From contig CACWTR010000008.1 in NCBI GenBank assembly GCA_902763865.1, positions 62,001 to 126,000 on the forward strand: a DNA stretch of 64,000 nucleotides. The letters are read 5' to 3'. The stretch's first letter is position 1, and each line of letters begins with the position of its first letter. Below the pieces are notes generated by a model. The model saw nothing but the letters and a program-made list of their open reading frames with translations. It was not told the origin of the DNA and ran no database searches. This document shows, one piece after another, positions 62,141-64,000 of this stretch. The translations under genes and the position numbers were made by a program. The stretch is from an uncultured Bacteroidales bacterium. GTDB lineage: Bacteria > Bacteroidota > Bacteroidia > Bacteroidales > Bacteroidaceae.

Positions 62141-62206
62141 TTGCTTCATCGTGAACAAGCAATTGCTTCATCGCGATGAAGCAATTGCTCCATCGCGATG
62201 AAGCAA
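62141..62206. repeat. Tandem 22-bp palindrome array, TTGCTTCATCG type, three units
   Basis: Units at 62141, 62163 and 62185 abut without linkers. The middle one is a perfect 22-bp palindrome whose half-site is TTGCTTCATCG. The first has a degenerate right half and the third a single change. The architecture matches the other arrays; the sequence does not. Confidence 0.85.
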
Positions 62207-62345
62207 TCAAGTCAACGCGTCGGCCCGTGCAAAAGTTCCCGTGAGCGGCACCGATTTCTGCTCGCGAAGTTCCGTTCATCAAGAAAAATGTTGGTGCGAG
62301 GGTTTATTTGTTCCCCATTCGCTTTCGGTTTTTTACTTTTTTTCG

Positions 62346-62353
62346 TATCTTTG
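62346..62353 (+). promoter_or_regulatory. Promoter -7 box for the antiporter, near-leaderless
   Basis: TATCTTTG with a TTTC -33-like box 19 bases upstream. The ATG at 62362 is so close that the mRNA would have only a few leader bases. The surrounding 45 bp match the pheT promoter. Confidence 0.6.
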
Positions 62354-62361
62354 CATGCGAA

Positions 62362-64000
62362 ATGAACACATCTGCCCTCATAACCGACCCTACATGGATA
62401 TTCTCCGTGGTAATGGGCATCATCCTGGTGGTGCCGTTGCTGTTCCGGCGGCTTCGTATTCCGCCGGTCATCGGTCTTATCCTGGCAGGCATCCTTGTAG
62501 GTCCCTACGGCTTCAATCTGCTGGCTCACGACAGTTCCTTCAAGCTGTTCGGTCAGGTCGGTATATATTATATAATGTTCCTTGCCGGTCTGGAGCTGGA
62601 GATGGGCAGCGTGGAGCATTACGGGCAGGCTGGGTTCCGTTTCGGTGTCCTGACCTTTGCCATCCCGTTCCTGCTCGGCTTGGGGACGAGTCTGTGGCTG
62701 CTCCACTACAGTTTGCCCACCAGTCTGCTGCTGGCCTGTCTCTATGCCAGTCATACGCTGGTCTCCTATCCTATCGTGGGGCGCTACGGCCTGAACCGTC
62801 ACAGGGTGGTCGTCGTCAGTGTGGTAGCCACAGCCTTTGCTCTCTTTGCCGCCCTCTTGGTGCTGGCTCTGGTCGTGGGAGGTCAGAATCCCGACACGAC
62901 CTGGCTCACCTGGCTCCTCTTCGGCCTGAAATGCCTTCTCTACGTCGGCTTCGTCGTCTTCCTGTTCCCCTTTGTAGGTCGCAGGTTCCTGCGCAGGTAT
63001 CAGGACGGTGTGATGCAGTTCATCTTCATCCTGACCCTTGTGTTCATCAGCGCGTCGATGGCAAAGATGGTGGGACTGGAAGGCTTACTCGGCGCTTTCC
63101 TTGCCGGACTGACGGTCAACAGGCTCATTCCTAAGACCAGCCCGCTGATGTCGCGCCTGGAATTCGTAGGCAATGCCCTGTTCATCCCTTACTTCCTTAT
63201 CGGCGTAGGCATGATTATCGACATAGGCATCCTCGTGCGCCATCCCGAGACGCACTGGCTCGTAGCCGTAATGGTGACGACGGGCATACTCTCCAAGCTG
63301 ATTGCCTCCGCCCTCATGGCATGGTCGATGGGCGAAAACAGGAGCGCAATGTGGCTGATGTTCGGACTGACCAATGCCCATGCTGCCGGTGCCCTCGCCA
63401 TCGTGACGATTGGCACCGCCCCCGGCATCCAGCTCATGAACGACGAGATACTGAGCGGTACCGTCATGCTGATCCTCATCAGCTGCACCGTCAGTGGTTT
63501 CGCCACCAGCCGCGGAGCCAGACAGATAGCCCTGAGCGACACTTCCTTCGAGGACAACCGCGGTTCGTATCACGGCAAGTGCCTCATCACTTACAGCCAG
63601 GAAGACAACGTCGATGTGATGACGCAGCTCGCCATTCTCATCCGCAACCCCTTCATCCCCGACAGCCTGATGGGACTCTGCGTCTCCTACGACAACGGGC
63701 AGAAGGAACTGACGGACAACAGCCATCGCAAGGGCCGTCTGCTCCTGGAGCAGGCACAGATGATAGCTGCGTCTGCCGATGTTCCTATGGCTGTGCTCAA
63801 CCGCATGAGCACCAACATCGCGGGCGGCATTCTCCACACGATGAACGAATACGACTGTGGCGAGGTCATTCTCTGCCTGAATGACCGCTCGGGCGAAGGC
63901 ACGAGGTCTTCGCTCGGCACTATTATAGACGATGTCGTCAACGGCAGCCACCGCGAGGTGATGCTGGTGCGCTGCATCGTGCCGCCGGGCAACATCCGCC
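62362..64000 (+). CDS. CPA2-family cation:proton antiporter with stress-protein-like domain (3' truncated)
   Basis: Open to the end of the window, 546 codons seen. The first 380 or so residues are a polytopic antiporter domain: PPVIGLILAGILVGPYG, FLAGLELEMGSVEHYG (ion-site acidic residues), ASHTLVSYPIVGRYG, GLEGLLGAFLAGLTVNRLIP and GLTNAHAAGALAIVTIG. After a link the chain continues as a cytoplasmic alpha/beta domain (KCLITYSQEDNVDVMTQLAILIRNP, SADVPMAVLNRMSTNIAGGI) resembling universal-stress-protein folds, which bind nucleotides in related transporters. It should exchange Na+ or K+ for H+ at the inner membrane. An internal Met at codon 18 (62413) is an alternative start if leaderless translation is not used. 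Confidence 0.85.
   Translation, partial: MNTSALITDPTWIFSVVMGIILVVPLLFRRLRIPPVIGLILAGILVGPYGFNLLAHDSSFKLFGQVGIYYIMFLAGLELEMGSVEHYGQAGFRFGVLTFAIPFLLGLGTSLWLLHYSLPTSLLLACLYASHTLVSYPIVGRYGLNRHRVVVVSVVATAFALFAALLVLALVVGGQNPDTTWLTWLLFGLKCLLYVGFVVFLFPFVGRRFLRRYQDGVMQFIFILTLVFISASMAKMVGLEGLLGAFLAGLTVNRLIPKTSPLMSRLEFVGNALFIPYFLIGVGMIIDIGILVRHPETHWLVAVMVTTGILSKLIASALMAWSMGENRSAMWLMFGLTNAHAAGALAIVTIGTAPGIQLMNDEILSGTVMLILISCTVSGFATSRGARQIALSDTSFEDNRGSYHGKCLITYSQEDNVDVMTQLAILIRNPFIPDSLMGLCVSYDNGQKELTDNSHRKGRLLLEQAQMIAASADVPMAVLNRMSTNIAGGILHTMNEYDCGEVILCLNDRSGEGTRSSLGTIIDDVVNGSHREVMLVRCIVPPGNIR

Larger units (their letters stand above)
61862..62361. other. 500-bp divergent region between asd and the antiporter
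   Basis: Holds the asd promoter, the three-unit 22-bp palindrome array (62141-62206) and the antiporter promoter, whose box is only 8 bases from the ATG. The remainder shows no gene or clear structure. Confidence 0.65.

Noticed and set aside
62241..63134. 297-codon plus-strand frame at the antiporter locus
   Set aside because: It is a shifted frame over the antiporter, which is open from 62362 to the window end with transporter motifs.
1..64000. tRNA, rRNA, integrase or attachment sites
   Set aside because: No cloverleaf or rRNA-like stretch, integrase or long direct repeat with an island boundary was recognised by reading; a covariance search would settle tRNAs.

Overview
The window is chromosomal DNA from a member of the Bacteroidales, most likely Prevotellaceae, with fairly high GC for that order. 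Four things point there: a type IX secretion translocon gene (sprA), large surface proteins ending in the type IX sorting signature (YNLAGQR...GKKILK), Bacteroidetes promoter boxes (TAnnTTTG) in front of most operons, and DUF4831, DUF5689 and a RibBA fusion in one neighbourhood. I saw no rRNA, tRNA, CRISPR array, phage or transposase.

Layout. 1-1.2 kb: 3' end of sprA, then a 62-codon small gene. 1.4-7.0 kb: a minus-strand set with an LptF/G permease, ribBA and an aspartate aminotransferase, then fructose-bisphosphate aldolase. 7.2-13.6 kb: a divergent locus with a secreted endonuclease/exonuclease/phosphatase facing a TonB-dependent receptor and two lipoproteins (DUF5689 and repeated OB-folds). 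14-19.5 kb: pheT, a frameshifted four-helix-bundle (S23) gene, a YebC-family regulator and dnaB. 19.6-23.5 kb: a 1193-residue surface protein and a 50-codon peptide gene. 24-27 kb: DUF4831, a basic protein, a DUF559 nuclease-like gene bracketed by palindromic repeats, and AICAR transformylase. 27.2-32.1 kb: zinc-ribbon, SGNH hydrolase and MBOAT acyltransferase genes, then rpsF-rpsR-rplI. 32.2-45 kb: a GH18-like/CotH-kinase pair, an M16 peptidase, and a TlpA-TldD-TldE set. 45.2-50.2 kb: a complete hexuronate operon (transporter, fructuronate reductase, mannonate dehydratase, uronate isomerase). 50.4-60.6 kb: a metallophosphoesterase and two more giant surface proteins, each followed by a 50-codon peptide gene. 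60.8-64 kb: asd and a truncated CPA2 antiporter.

The most unusual content is outside conventional genes. Four intergenic loci carry the same designed-looking element: exactly four copies of TTTTCA-N5-TGAAAA at an exact 21-bp period, closed at both ends by matching inverted flanks. Two further loci (815-874 and 62141-62206) have unrelated sequence but the same architecture, tandem palindromes at a 21-22 bp step. The three 50-codon peptide genes form a duplicated cassette tied to the surface proteins. Two small genes (S23 and DUF559) are each enclosed by inverted copies of dispersed repeats, and related repeats have been absorbed in frame into pheT, tldD and tldE.
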